NCBI GenBank assembly: GCA_023384095.1
Contig: JAHDXT010000001.1
Span: 62,001-126,000 of the forward strand
DNA length: 64,000 nucleotides
Origin: Hyphomicrobiaceae bacterium
Lineage (GTDB): Bacteria > Pseudomonadota > Alphaproteobacteria > Rhizobiales > Hyphomicrobiaceae
Reading direction: 5' to 3'
Positions within the stretch are counted from its first letter, which is position 1. Each line of letters starts with the position of its first letter. This document shows positions 44,668 to 54,439 of this stretch, in pieces. The notes beneath the pieces were generated by a model, which had not been told where the DNA came from, did not search any database, and worked only from the letters and a program-made list of their open reading frames with translations. Made by a program: the position numbers and the translations under genes.

Positions 44668-45948
44668 ATGTCTACACATCCGTCGTCCTACGAGCCGAGG
44701 TCCGGCGTCGCGAAGTGGATGGACGAGCGCCTGCCGGTCGCGCGCCTGATGCACGGGCAGTTCGTCGACTTCCCGACTCCGCGCAACCTGAACTATCTGT
44801 GGACCTTCGGCGGCATCCTGACGTTCGTGCTGGGCGTCCAGCTCCTGACCGGCATCGTGCTCGCGATGCATTACGTGCCGAGCGCAGGCGGCGCGTTCGA
44901 TTCGATCGAGCACATCCGCCGTGACGTCAACTACGGCTGGCTGCTGCGCAATCTGCACGCGGTCGGCGCGTCCATGTTCTTCTTCGCCGTCTACGTCCAC
45001 ATCTTCCGCGGCCTCTATTACGGGTCCTACAAGGCCCCGCGCGAGGTGCTGTGGATCATCGGCGTCATCATCTATCTGGTCATGATGGCCACCGCCTTCC
45101 TCGGCTACACGCTGCCCTGGGGCCAGATGAGCTTCTGGGGCGCCACCGTCATCACGAACTTCTTCTCCGCCATCCCCCTGGTAGGCGAGAGCGTCGTGCA
45201 GTGGCTGTGGGGCGGCTACGCGGTCTCAGGCGTCACGCTCAACCGCTTCTACAGTCTGCACTACCTGCTGCCGTTCGTGCTGGTCGGGCTGGTCGCGCTG
45301 CACATCTGGGCCCTGCACGTGACCGGGCAGAACAACCCGACGGGCATCGAGCCGCAGACCAGGTCCGACACGGTGCCGATGAGCCCCTACGCGATCTCGA
45401 AGGACATGTTCGCGCTGGCGGTGTTCATCATCCTGTTCGCGTGGTTCGTGTTCTTCATGCCCGACTATCTCGGGCATGCCGACAACTACAATCAGGCGAA
45501 CCCGCTGGTGACCCCATCGCACATCGTGCCCGAATGGTACTTCCTGCCCTTCTACGCGATCCTGCGCGCCGTCCCCTCCAAGCTCGGCGGCGTCGTCGCG
45601 ATGGTCGGGGCCATAGCGATCCTGGTCTTCGTACCGTGGCTCGACACCTCGCGGGTGCGGTCGACCAAGTACCGGCCGCTCTATTTCTGGTTCTTCTGGG
45701 CGTTCGTGTTCACCTGCCTCGCACTCGGCTATCTCGGCGCCAAGCCGGCGGAGGGCGTCTACGTGACGTGGGCCCGCGTCTTCACCTTCTACTATTTCGC
45801 GCACTTCCTGATCGTCATGCCGATAGTCGGCGTGATCGAGACACCGACCGGGATGCCCCGCTCGATCAGCGACGACGTCCTCGGCAAGGGCAATGGAGGA
45901 AGCGCGCTATCCCCCGCGACAGCGGCGGCGGCGGCCGAGAAGCGGTGA
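44668..45948 (+). CDS. petB: Cytochrome b subunit of the bc1 complex
   Basis: Cytochrome b carries two hemes and the Qo and Qi sites. The 426-residue protein starts [23 protein letters not shown] and has [28 protein letters not shown] with heme-ligand histidines, [40 protein letters not shown] with the second pair, and [21 protein letters not shown] holding the Qo PEWY loop. Eight membrane spans fit. It ends as a stand-alone cytochrome b, not fused to c1. Confidence 0.97.
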   Translation: MSTHPSSYEPRSGVAKWMDERLPVARLMHGQFVDFPTPRNLNYLWTFGGILTFVLGVQLLTGIVLAMHYVPSAGGAFDSIEHIRRDVNYGWLLRNLHAVGASMFFFAVYVHIFRGLYYGSYKAPREVLWIIGVIIYLVMMATAFLGYTLPWGQMSFWGATVITNFFSAIPLVGESVVQWLWGGYAVSGVTLNRFYSLHYLLPFVLVGLVALHIWALHVTGQNNPTGIEPQTRSDTVPMSPYAISKDMFALAVFIILFAWFVFFMPDYLGHADNYNQANPLVTPSHIVPEWYFLPFYAILRAVPSKLGGVVAMVGAIAILVFVPWLDTSRVRSTKYRPLYFWFFWAFVFTCLALGYLGAKPAEGVYVTWARVFTFYYFAHFLIVMPIVGVIETPTGMPRSISDDVLGKGNGGSALSPATAAAAAEKR

Positions 45949-45974
45949 GGGTCGGGGAGGCGAGGTTCGAAGCA

Positions 45975-46841
45975 ATGGTCACAATCAGGAAAAACTTCGG
46001 GGTCCTGCTGGCGGCGGGTCTGCTGGCCGTGACGGCGCAAGCCGCGCCGGCCGCCGAGGCCGTTCAGATCGAGCGGCAGAGCTGGCCCTTCGCCGGCTTC
46101 TTCGGCACCTTCGACCGGGCGCAACTGCAGCGGGGCTATCAGGTCTACACCGAGGTGTGCGCGAGCTGCCACGAGCTCAAGCGGATCCACTATCGCAACC
46201 TGGCGCAAGAGGGTGGGCCCGAGTTCCCGGCCGATGCCGTCGCCGCACTGGCGGCCGCAGCCGAGGTCCAGGACGGGCCCAACGACGAGGGCAAGATGTT
46301 CAAGCGGCCGGGCCGTCTGTCCGACCCGCTGCCGACGCTCTACGCCAACGAGCAGGAGGCGCGCTCGATCCACAACGGCGCCTACCCGCCCGACCTGTCG
46401 CTGATGGCGCGGGCGCGCAACGCCGAGAACGTGGCGCCCTGGTTCATCCATCCGTTCCTGATGCTGCGCGACATCGCGGTCGGCTACCAGGAGGGCGGCG
46501 CCGACTACCTCCACGCGCTGCTGACCGGCTACGAGGAGACGCCGCCGGAGGGCGTCGAGGTGATGGAGGGGATGAACTACAATACGGCTTTCCCCGGCCA
46601 CCAGATCGCCATGGTCAATCCATTCGGCGGCGGCGACGGCCAGGTGACCTACGCCGACGGCACACGCCCCACGGTGGAGAACTACGCGCGCGACGTCGCC
46701 GCGTTCCTGTCATGGACCGCCGATCCGCGGCTCGAGGAGCGCAAGCGCATCGGATGGATGGTCATTCTGTACCTCGTCATCACCGCCGGGCTGCTCTATG
46801 CCGGCAAGAAGCGGCTCTGGTCGCGTTTGGGCGGCCACTAG
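45975..46841 (+). CDS. petC: Cytochrome c1 of the bc1 complex
   Basis: The 288-residue protein has a signal peptide (about residues 1-27), the heme motif VCASCHELKRIHYRNL at residues 62-66, and FPGHQIAMVNPF with the probable axial Met. A C-terminal anchor (RIGWMVILYLVITAGLLYAGKKRLW) holds it in the inner membrane. It takes electrons from the Rieske centre to soluble or membrane cytochrome c. It follows petB by 26 bases and is closed by a clear terminator. Confidence 0.96.
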   Translation: MVTIRKNFGVLLAAGLLAVTAQAAPAAEAVQIERQSWPFAGFFGTFDRAQLQRGYQVYTEVCASCHELKRIHYRNLAQEGGPEFPADAVAALAAAAEVQDGPNDEGKMFKRPGRLSDPLPTLYANEQEARSIHNGAYPPDLSLMARARNAENVAPWFIHPFLMLRDIAVGYQEGGADYLHALLTGYEETPPEGVEVMEGMNYNTAFPGHQIAMVNPFGGGDGQVTYADGTRPTVENYARDVAAFLSWTADPRLEERKRIGWMVILYLVITAGLLYAGKKRLWSRLGGH

Positions 46842-46859
46842 CCGGCACCGCGCCCATCT

Positions 46860-46887
46860 GAAAGGCCTCGTCAGCGAGGCCTTTTCT
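46860..46887 (+). terminator. Rho-independent terminator of petABC
   Basis: AAGGCCTCG, a 4-base loop TCAG and CGAGGCCTT form a perfect 9-bp stem followed by TTCT, 20 bases after the petC stop. Confidence 0.85.
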
Positions 46888-47002
46888 CGTTAAGTCTTCC
46901 CCGGTTGCTGAACGTCCTCTCTTCCCATTGCTGGGGAGAGCGAGAGCCTGCCCCGGACTTGATCCCCGAGGGTGAGCAGGAATTGGCGCTGCGGCCCGCG
47001 AC

Positions 47003-47043
47003 TGCCCCTCACACCGACCCTCTCCCCGCACGCGGGGAGAGGG
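47003..47043. repeat. REP-like repeat, second copy of the 33737-33777 sequence
   Basis: The 41 bases match 33737-33777 with one mismatch and include the hairpin CCCTCTCCCCGCACGCGGGG. A weaker related arm (CCATTGCTGGGGAGAG) lies at about 46925. It fills the gap between petC and mtnP. Confidence 0.7.
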
Positions 47044-47130
47044 GGATGGCGGCAGGCGTGGCCGACGGCCCTCAGACCCTCGCAAGCGGGGAGAAGGAGG
47101 GGATGGCGGCAGCATGAAAGGCAAACGGTC

Positions 47131-48006
47131 ATGACGCGGGCGGTTCTCGGCATCATCGGCGGCAGTGGGCTCTATCATCTGCCGAACCTCGCCAACCCGC
47201 GCTGGGAGAAGGTGGCGAGCCCCTGGGGCGAGCCGTCGGACGAGATCCTGTTCGCCGAGGTCGACGGGCTGCCGGTCCGCTTCCTGCCCCGCCATGGCCG
47301 CGGTCATCCGCACTCGCCCACCGGCATCGACTACCGGGCCAACATCGACGCCCTGAAGCGGACCGGAGTCACCGACCTCGTGTCGGTCTCGGCCTGCGGC
47401 TCGCTGCGCGAGGATCTGCCGCCCGGCATGTTCGTGCTCGTCGACCAGTTCATCGACCGCACCTTCGCGCGCGAGAAGAGCTTCTTCGGCAACGGGCTCG
47501 TCGCGCACGTCTCGGTCGCCGACCCGGTCAGCCCGGCGCTCGCCGACGAGGTCGAGAAGGCGCTCAGGTCCGAAGGGCTCGCCTATCGCCGCGGCGGCAC
47601 CTACCTCGTCATGGAGGGTCCGCAGTTCTCCACGCGCGCGGAATCGAACCTCTATCGGTCCTGGGGCTGCGACGTGATCGGCATGACCAACATGCCTGAG
47701 GCCAAGCTCGCCCGCGAGGCGGAGATCTGCTATGCGACGCTCGCCATGGTCACCGATTACGACTGCTGGCACGAGGAGCACGCCCATGTCGATGTCCCGG
47801 CCGTGCTCGCGGTCATGAAGACCAATACAGAGCACGCGCAGCGCATGCTCGGCCGGCTGGCTGCCCAGTTCCCGCGCGAGCACATCCCGTGTCCGATCGG
47901 CTCCGACCGGGCGCTCGAGGCGGCCATCATCACGGCGCCCGACCTGCGCGATCCCGCCCTCGCGGCCAAGCTCGATGCAGTCGCCGGCCGTGTCCTCGGG
48001 GCGTGA
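47131..48006 (+). CDS. mtnP: S-methyl-5'-thioadenosine phosphorylase MtnP
   Basis: MtnP splits 5'-methylthioadenosine with phosphate to adenine and 5-methylthioribose 1-phosphate. The 291-residue product has GIIGGSGLYHLPNL, FLPRHGRGHPHSPTGIDYRANI, VSACGSLREDLPPGMFVLVDQFIDRT, VMEGPQFSTRAESNLYRSWGCDVIGMTNMPEAKLAREAE and TDYDCWHEE, all diagnostic. The products are handled by Apt (adenine) and MtnA (methylthioribose 1-phosphate) encoded just downstream. It sits between the repeat-filled gap and two opposite-strand genes. Confidence 0.95.
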   Translation: MTRAVLGIIGGSGLYHLPNLANPRWEKVASPWGEPSDEILFAEVDGLPVRFLPRHGRGHPHSPTGIDYRANIDALKRTGVTDLVSVSACGSLREDLPPGMFVLVDQFIDRTFAREKSFFGNGLVAHVSVADPVSPALADEVEKALRSEGLAYRRGGTYLVMEGPQFSTRAESNLYRSWGCDVIGMTNMPEAKLAREAEICYATLAMVTDYDCWHEEHAHVDVPAVLAVMKTNTEHAQRMLGRLAAQFPREHIPCPIGSDRALEAAIITAPDLRDPALAAKLDAVAGRVLGA

Positions 48007-48012
48007 GGCCGC

Positions 48013-48375
48013 TCACGAGCCGCCGGATTGCCCGGCCTTGGGCGGCGCGGCCTTGTCCATCTCGTCGATGGCGAGGATGGAATGCGCGTAAGCCCCTCCG
48101 GCGCGCATCTCTGCCGCGACCCAGATCGCCTCCATCAACTCCTCCCTGGTCGCGCCATGCCGAAGAGCAGCCTTGGTATGCCCCTTGATGCAATACGGGC
48201 ACTGGGTGACATGCGCCACGGCGACCGCAATGATCTGCTTCATCTTGGCGGGGAGCGCCCCGTCGGCGAACACCTGCTTGCTGAAGGCCCGGAAAGCAGC
48301 CTCGGTCTCCGGCGCAAGCTGGCGGCGCTTCTGCGCAGTCTCGATCGATGCCGACGGATAGAGTGCGTCCGACAT
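48013..48375 (-). CDS. Carboxymuconolactone decarboxylase-like (AhpD-fold) protein
   Basis: The 120-residue protein has the AhpD-like core: KMKQIIAVAVAHVTQCPYCIKGHTKAALRHGATREELMEAIWVAAEM. The CPYC pair with the following His matches the thiol-active AhpD/YciW type, not the true decarboxylase, so a peroxide or disulfide reductase role is likely. The start MSDALYPSAS is chosen; the longer ORF has no content. It converges with mtnP with 6 bases between stops and splits mtnP from apt. Confidence 0.88.
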   Translation of the reverse strand: MSDALYPSASIETAQKRRQLAPETEAAFRAFSKQVFADGALPAKMKQIIAVAVAHVTQCPYCIKGHTKAALRHGATREELMEAIWVAAEMRAGGAYAHSILAIDEMDKAAPPKAGQSGGS

Positions 48376-48530
48376 GAATGCCTCCTCGTTGGGGAGTCCG
48401 GCGTCAGCCCGCCCGCGGCGGAGCGCGGGAGCTTCGCCCTGCCGGCATCGTGCCGGCAGCGCAACGAGTATGGGTCGGCCTGCGCGCGCGAGGCAACGCG
48501 ACCTTTCGCATGCCTCGGCCCTGATCCCGA

Positions 48531-48917
48531 TCAGCTCGGCGGGAACAGAATGAGGATCTGCATCTTTACCAGATCGGGGAACCAGGCCTGCAGCGCGTGC
48601 CCCGCGCTCCACACCATCAGCCCGAGCACGATGAGCGCCGGCACGGCCGCGAACACCGCCTTCAGGAAGAAGCCCATGAGGTGGAGCAGGGGAATCTCGA
48701 GCCGGGTCACGGTGACCGAGCCGGAGCCCGCCGCCTGCATCAGGTCCTGCGCGCCGGTGCGATAGGCTGCGGGTTCCGCGGCCTCGGCCAGCGCGCGCTC
48801 TCGTGCTTCGCGGGCCTGCCGCTCCCGGGCGGCGCGTTCCCGCCGGAACGTGCGGGGCAGATCGTCCGGTCCGCCATCCGCAACCGGGATCGTGAAAGGA
48901 GGGTCAGAAACAGCCAT
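48531..48917 (-). CDS. Small protein with C-terminal membrane helix, unknown function
   Basis: The 128-residue product starts MAVSDPPFTIPVADGG. A charged, probably coiled segment (RRERAARERQAREARERALAEAAE) at residues about 25-50 precedes a hydrophobic stretch (IPLLHLMGFFLKAVFAAVPALIVLGLMVWSAGHALQAWF) forming one or two helices. So it is a tail-anchored type membrane protein. I recognise no family. It is divergent from apt with 146 bases between the starts. Confidence 0.65.
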   Translation of the reverse strand: MAVSDPPFTIPVADGGPDDLPRTFRRERAARERQAREARERALAEAAEPAAYRTGAQDLMQAAGSGSVTVTRLEIPLLHLMGFFLKAVFAAVPALIVLGLMVWSAGHALQAWFPDLVKMQILILFPPS

Positions 48918-49063
48918 GATGAAACCTCGAACCGCCAGCTCGCGAGCGCGCTTGCGGCCGGCATCCCCGGCGATGCCGACCCGCGGGCGCACCCTCAACT
49001 CCCTACCCTCCGTCAACCGATATTGATACTTTGCGCCGCCAATTGGGCGCCGAGGAGGTGGAG

Positions 49064-49594
49064 GTGGAGAATCTGAAGCGGCTGATCCGCACCATTCCGG
49101 ATTATCCCAAGCCGGGCATCATGTTCCGCGACGTCACGACCCTTCTGCGCGACGCGGACGGCTTCGAGCAGGCGATCATCGCGCTGGCCAGGCCGTTCGA
49201 GACGGAACGGGTCGATGCGGTCGCCGGCATCGAGGCGCGCGGGTTCATTCTCGGCGGCGCCGTCGCCGACCGGCTCGGCTGCGGCTTCGTCCCGATCCGC
49301 AAGAAGGGCAAGCTGCCCTGGAAGACCATCGGGCAGGAGTACACGCTGGAGTACGGCGTCGATGCCATCGAGATCCACGAGGATGCGATCCGCACGGGCG
49401 AGCGCATCCTCATCGTCGACGACCTGATCGCCACGGGCGGCACCGCCGAGGCGGCCGCCAAGCTCGTGCGCCGCTCGGGCGGCGAGGTGGTCGGCGCCGC
49501 GTTCGTCATCGACCTCCCGGAGCTGGGCGGGCTCGGCAAGCTCGAGGAGCATGGCGTCAGGTGCCATGCGCTGGTCGCTTTCGAGGGACATTGA
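49064..49594 (+). CDS. apt: Adenine phosphoribosyltransferase Apt
   Basis: Apt joins adenine and PRPP to AMP, recycling the adenine released by MtnP and Amn. The 176-residue protein starts (GTG) with [22 protein letters not shown] and shows [28 protein letters not shown] and the PRPP-binding [17 protein letters not shown]. The GTG at 49064 is chosen because GAGGAGG lies 5 bases upstream and the length matches family members; TTG 49031 would add 11 residues. A zinc-ribbon gene abuts its stop. Confidence 0.94.
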   Translation: MENLKRLIRTIPDYPKPGIMFRDVTTLLRDADGFEQAIIALARPFETERVDAVAGIEARGFILGGAVADRLGCGFVPIRKKGKLPWKTIGQEYTLEYGVDAIEIHEDAIRTGERILIVDDLIATGGTAEAAAKLVRRSGGEVVGAAFVIDLPELGGLGKLEEHGVRCHALVAFEGH

Positions 49595-49837
49595 ATGGGC
49601 GGCGCGGGAAAGCGCCTGCCGCCGGAGAGGCTCCCCGAGGCGCTGGCGGCGATCGCATCCTGGCGCAGGGCTCCGGCTGCGGCCGTGGCCTGTCCGGTCT
49701 GCGGCGCTCCGGGGCTGGCGATCGTGGACCGCTCGGCCCGGCCGCACGCCGAGTGGTATGCGCTCTCGTGCGCGACTTGCGGATTGAGCGACACGATCCA
49801 CATTCCCATGAGGTCGGGCCGGGGCAGCATCGATTGA
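49595..49837 (+). CDS. Small zinc-ribbon protein in the apt-mtnA operon
   Basis: The 80-residue protein has CPVCGAPG near residue 33 and CATCGLSD near residue 60, a treble-clef or ribbon-type four-cysteine zinc site. Its ATG directly follows the apt stop codon, so it is almost certainly translated from the same message. I do not recognise a family beyond the zinc ribbon. Size suits a regulator, chaperone or enzyme accessory for nucleotide or methylthio salvage; this is only a guess from position. Confidence 0.72.
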   Translation: MGGAGKRLPPERLPEALAAIASWRRAPAAAVACPVCGAPGLAIVDRSARPHAEWYALSCATCGLSDTIHIPMRSGRGSID

Positions 49838-49876
49838 TCCGCGGGGCCTCGGGACAGGACGGTTTCGGAGCAGGCG

Positions 49877-50971
<1,095 letters not shown>

Positions 50972-51072
50972 CGCCCGACCCGAGGGATGCAGCGGGGCAC
51001 TCGCGGGCAGTTGATTTGACCGAGGCGCCGGGTGCGGTTTGATGCGGGACGGCAGCCGAAGGGAGATCCGCC

Positions 51073-51423
51073 ATGCCGACCCGCGCGAGCATTGCAGCCA
51101 CTCTCCTTCTCGCCGCGCTTGCGCCTGCGGCCGCGCACCATGGCTGGGGCAGCTACGACGCCCGCAATCCGGTCACCGTCGAGGGCAAGATCGTCACCTC
51201 GAAGTACGAGAATCCCCACGTGACCCTGACGGTCGAGGGCAACGACAAGGTGTGGACCCTGACGCTCGCCCCCACCTCGCGGATGCTCAACCGGGGGGCG
51301 CTGAAGGAGATGGTGGCGCCCGGCAACACGATCTCCGCCGTCGGCTATCCTTCGACGGTCAATGCGGACGAGATGCGTGCGGAGCGGATCACGGTCGACG
51401 GCAAGACGGTCGAGATGCGTTAG
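51073..51423 (+). CDS. Secreted DUF6152-family protein
   Basis: The 116-residue product has a signal peptide (MPTRASIAATLLLAALAPAAA) followed directly by HHGWGSYDARNPVTVEGKIV, the family's hallmark start. The rest, ENPHVTLTVEGNDKVWTLTLAP and ISAVGYPSTVNADEMRAERITVDGKTVEM, predicts a small beta-barrel of OB type. DUF6152 members often occur next to DUF6644 membrane proteins, as here (next gene). The adjacent histidines might bind a metal. Function unknown. Confidence 0.82.
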   Translation: MPTRASIAATLLLAALAPAAAHHGWGSYDARNPVTVEGKIVTSKYENPHVTLTVEGNDKVWTLTLAPTSRMLNRGALKEMVAPGNTISAVGYPSTVNADEMRAERITVDGKTVEMR

Positions 51424-51436
51424 AGTGTGTCAGACT

Positions 51437-51678
51437 TGAAACGGAGCATATCAGTTCACGCCTATCCCCCTTTCCAGCGGAAGCGGGCCAGGATGAGGGT
51501 GGCGCCAGTCGGTACGGGCGCCCTCCCCTTGACGGGGAGGGCGGCGCGGCGGAGCCGCGCGGGTGGGGTGGAGTTACGAGTGAGACGCCTGCGCCCGGGC
51601 ACCCCCACCCCCGACCCCTCCCCGCAAGGGGGAGGGGAGACGTGCTCGCTGCGCCTCAGTCGAACTCAACCGGAAAGA
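51437..51678. repeat. Dispersed ~240-bp composite palindromic repeat, copy 2 (inverted relative to copy 1)
   Basis: This element is the reverse complement of 15742-15975 in block order and sequence, with diverged spacers. Its ends lie 13 bases after the DUF6152 stop and 6 bases before the next start codon, so it fills the gap between the two genes. GGAAAG in its right end could serve as ribosome site for the next gene. Confidence 0.75.
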
Positions 51679-51684
51679 CGTTAG

Positions 51685-52176
51685 ATGTCGCCCGAAGCGC
51701 CGGCGATCCTCATCGCGCTCGAGCAGTCCGGTCTCGGGATGGCGATCCGGCAGTCGGTATGGGTCTATCCCGCTGCCAACGTCGCCCACGTGCTGGCGCT
51801 CACCGTCCTCGCCGGGTCCGTGAGCGTCATGGACCTGCGCCTCCTCGGCGCCTTCCGGGAAACGGCGCCTGCCGCCGTCATCGCGCCCGCCCGCCGGGTC
51901 GCACTGCTGGCGCTGTCGGCCATGGTCTTCACGGGGCTCGTGCTGTTCACCGCCGAGGCGAGCCACGTCGCCATGAACCCCGTCTTCCAAGTCAAGATGG
52001 GCCTGATCGCGCTCGGCGTTCTCAACGCCCTGATCGTGCAGCGCTCGCTCGCCTCGGTGCTGGCCAAGACGCCCGCCATGACGGCGCTGGCGCTCAGGTT
52101 CCGCACCGCAGCGGTACTGTCGCTGGCGATCTGGTTCTGCGTCGCCGCCTCGGGGCGGTTCATCGCCTACTTCTGA
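51685..52176 (+). CDS. DUF6644-family membrane protein
   Basis: The 163-residue protein begins MSPEAPAILIALEQSGLGMAIRQSVWVYPAANVAHVLALTVLAGSVSVMDLRLLG, which fits the DUF6644 family, and has four membrane helices. Conserved histidine in NVAHVL and in EASHVAMNPVFQVKMGL could be heme or metal ligands. Family members occur beside DUF6152 secreted proteins. Start is the ATG right after the palindromic repeat. It abuts the convergent CobW-type gene with no gap. Confidence 0.78.
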   Translation: MSPEAPAILIALEQSGLGMAIRQSVWVYPAANVAHVLALTVLAGSVSVMDLRLLGAFRETAPAAVIAPARRVALLALSAMVFTGLVLFTAEASHVAMNPVFQVKMGLIALGVLNALIVQRSLASVLAKTPAMTALALRFRTAAVLSLAIWFCVAASGRFIAYF

Positions 52177-53226
52177 TTACGCCGCCCCTGCCGCGTTCAT
52201 CAGCGGCGCGAAGTGCGCGCGGACCGCGGCTTCCTCGAGGTCGCGGGTGATGAACACGATCCGCGTGCGCCGGTCGTCCGACGGCCAGCGCTCCAGCGTC
52301 TCGACCGGGTAGAACACGTGCTGGACGCCGTGAATGACGAACGGCTGCTCGTGCTCGACCACGTTGAGGAGGCCCTTGACGCGCAGCAGGCTGCCGCCGT
52401 GAGCCGCGCGCAGGAGCTCGATCGCCAGCTCGAGCTTGGCGGCCTCGAGCGGCGCGTCGAAGGTGAGGCAGAACGAGCGGATGCCGTGCAGGTGCCTGTG
52501 GCCGTGATTGTGGTGAGGGTGGTCGCAATCTTCCGATGAGCAGGTTGCATCGTGAGCCGCGTAACGCTCGGCGGCGAGCCACCGGTCCGCATCGGCCTCG
52601 CCGCGGATCTCGTAGGCATGGAGGTCCAGAAGCTGCGAGGCGTCGATCGCGCCCTTGACGGCCGTGCGCATCGGCGCGCCCGGATTGAGCGCCCGCACCC
52701 GCGCCGCCACCCGATCGACGGCGTGAGCCTCGACCAGGTCGGATTTCGTCAGCACGATCCGGTCCGCGACCGCGATCTGCCTGGCGGTCTCGTAGGTCGT
52801 ATCGAGCTGGTCGAGCCCGTGCTGCGCATCGACGGTCGCAACGATGCCGTCGAGCCGGTAGATGCGGAAAAGGTCGCGATCCTCGATCAGCGTCTGGGAG
52901 ATCGGGGCCGGGTCGGCGAGCCCCGTCGTCTCGAGCACGACGCGCCGCAGATCCGGGATCGCGCCCCGCATCACGTCCTCGTGCAGCCCGAGGAGGGCCC
53001 TGACGAGGTCGCCGCGCACCGCGCAGCACACGCATCCCGACGGCAGCAGCACCGCGTCCCCCTCGGCCGTCTCGATCAGCGCATCGTCGAGCCCGACCTC
53101 GCCGAACTCGTTGACGATGACGGCTGTGCCGGCCATCTCGGGGCGCGTCAGCAGCGCCTTCAGCAGCGTCGTCTTGCCGGAGCCGAGATATCCGGTCAGC
53201 ACGGTCAGTGGGATCGGCAGATCCAC
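52177..53226 (-). CDS. CobW/COG0523-family GTPase, putative metallochaperone
   Basis: The 349-residue protein has Walker A GYLGSGKT (residues 12-19), the metal motif GCVCC (64-68), ETTGLADPAPI, LTKSDL as the NKxD-type motif, and a histidine-rich loop CDHPHHNHGHRHLHG at about residue 235. A C-terminal CobW domain follows (FVIHGVQHVFYPVETLERW). COG0523 GTPases deliver zinc or cobalt to enzymes, often under zinc limitation. No Zur box was recognised upstream. It is transcribed toward the DUF6644 gene. Confidence 0.92.
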   Translation of the reverse strand: MDLPIPLTVLTGYLGSGKTTLLKALLTRPEMAGTAVIVNEFGEVGLDDALIETAEGDAVLLPSGCVCCAVRGDLVRALLGLHEDVMRGAIPDLRRVVLETTGLADPAPISQTLIEDRDLFRIYRLDGIVATVDAQHGLDQLDTTYETARQIAVADRIVLTKSDLVEAHAVDRVAARVRALNPGAPMRTAVKGAIDASQLLDLHAYEIRGEADADRWLAAERYAAHDATCSSEDCDHPHHNHGHRHLHGIRSFCLTFDAPLEAAKLELAIELLRAAHGGSLLRVKGLLNVVEHEQPFVIHGVQHVFYPVETLERWPSDDRRTRIVFITRDLEEAAVRAHFAPLMNAAGAA

Positions 53227-53262
53227 GGGCGTGGGCTCACCATGTTCAAGCGAGAAAGCCGA

Positions 53263-53844
53263 TCAATCGCCGCTCTCCAGCGTCGCCGGCCCGGTGCCGA
53301 GCCGCGAGCGCGTCAGCGCCTCGAACGAGCGCACGAACGCGTCGAGCGCGGCCCAGTCGGTCAGCTCCGTATCGCCCGAAGGATGTCGCTCGACGCCCTT
53401 CGAATCGACGATGGCGTGGAGCACCGCTCGCTCGATGACGTTGAGCTGGCGGTCGTGGACGGCGCCGGCGGCGTGATGGACGAGGTCCGGCATCCAGCCG
53501 ACCTCGGCAAGGTGGCCTTGCACGATCTCGTCGATGGCGGCTCTCTCGCTCTCCTCGTGTGATGCGGCCGACAGGCTGACGGCCAGGAACGCGGAAGGAC
53601 TGCGCCGCAGCGCCTCGCCATGGCGCATGATGAAAGGGGCCAGCTCCGGCTCGAAGCGCCCGCGGTGCACGGAGCCGGCGATCACCATGGCGTCGCAGTC
53701 GTCGGCGCCGGCCTCGCTCTCTCTCGCCCTGATGTCGATGAGCCGCACCAGCGAGCCGTCGTCCTCGATGCGCCGGGCGACATGGTGGGCGATCTTGCCG
53801 GTCTGCCCCTCGCGCGTGACGAAGGCTACGAGGTATCGCTGCAT
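53263..53844 (-). CDS. HemG-like flavodoxin, protoporphyrinogen oxidase family
   Basis: The 193-residue protein resembles E. coli HemG: VAFVTREGQTGKIAHHVARRI is the FMN phosphate loop, DAMVIAGSVHRGRF and SAFLAVSLSA follow, and DTELTDWAALDAFVRSF ends it. HemG oxidises protoporphyrinogen IX using the quinone pool, but alphaproteobacteria usually use HemJ or HemY, so a general flavodoxin-type oxidoreductase role is possible. It is upstream of the CobW gene on the same strand with 36 bases between. Confidence 0.8.
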   Translation of the reverse strand: MQRYLVAFVTREGQTGKIAHHVARRIEDDGSLVRLIDIRARESEAGADDCDAMVIAGSVHRGRFEPELAPFIMRHGEALRRSPSAFLAVSLSAASHEESERAAIDEIVQGHLAEVGWMPDLVHHAAGAVHDRQLNVIERAVLHAIVDSKGVERHPSGDTELTDWAALDAFVRSFEALTRSRLGTGPATLESGD

Positions 53845-53950
53845 GGATCGATCCTTGGAGCAGAGAGACTGCCGTACCGAACCAGCAGGCGAAGCAACCG
53901 CCGGTCGGGGAGACGGAATGTCAAATAGATCGGGTTGGCGTTGATCGCGG

Positions 53951-54439
53951 TCAAGCTTCGTAGGCTATGCGCCGCTCTACGAAAACCTTGCTGACAACGG
54001 AAAACACCACCTCGTTGTTCTGGTTGACGGCTTCGTTCTCGAACAGGACGAGGCCCAGGACGGGCCGGGACCGGGAGTCGATCTTCCCCGAGATCCGGCT
54101 CGTGAAGGTGAGCGTGTCGCCGACGAGCACCGGCTTGAGCCAGCGCAGCTTCTCGAACCCCGGCGAAGGCCCGTACCGCGCCGGCCGCTCGCCCCGGAAG
54201 AGCATCAGATCCGCCTCGCGCTTGCGGAAATCCATGAGATGGCGCAGCCAGACGGCGCCGGTATGCCAGCCGCTCGCGCAGAGGGCGCCGAACAGGCTCT
54301 GCCGAGCCGCGTCCTCGTCCAGATGAAACGGCTGCGGGTCGTACTTGCGGGCGAAGTCGATGATCTCCTCCCGGCCGAACGTGTGGGAGCCGAGCTCGAA
54401 GACGGCGCCGATCTCGAGATCCTCGAAGTAGGTGCTCAT
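53951..54439 (-). CDS. MaoC-family (R)-specific enoyl-CoA hydratase-like protein, second of a tandem pair
   Basis: The 162-residue hot-dog-fold protein starts MSTYFEDLEIGAVFELGSHTFGREEIIDFARKYDPQPFHLDEDAA, with the MaoC Asp-x4-His hydratase motif (YDPQPFH), and has WLKPVLVGDTLTF. It probably hydrates or dehydrates an acyl-CoA. The gene overlaps the upstream MaoC gene by an ATGA junction. The two are paralogous (ASGWHTGAVWLRHLMD against ASGWHSCAIFMRMIVD). Confidence 0.87.
   Translation of the reverse strand: MSTYFEDLEIGAVFELGSHTFGREEIIDFARKYDPQPFHLDEDAARQSLFGALCASGWHTGAVWLRHLMDFRKREADLMLFRGERPARYGPSPGFEKLRWLKPVLVGDTLTFTSRISGKIDSRSRPVLGLVLFENEAVNQNNEVVFSVVSKVFVERRIAYEA

Noticed and set aside
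46842-47130. Possible SAM riboswitch upstream of mtnP
   Set aside because: The gap is fully explained by the petABC terminator and REP-like repeats; no conserved riboswitch core was seen.
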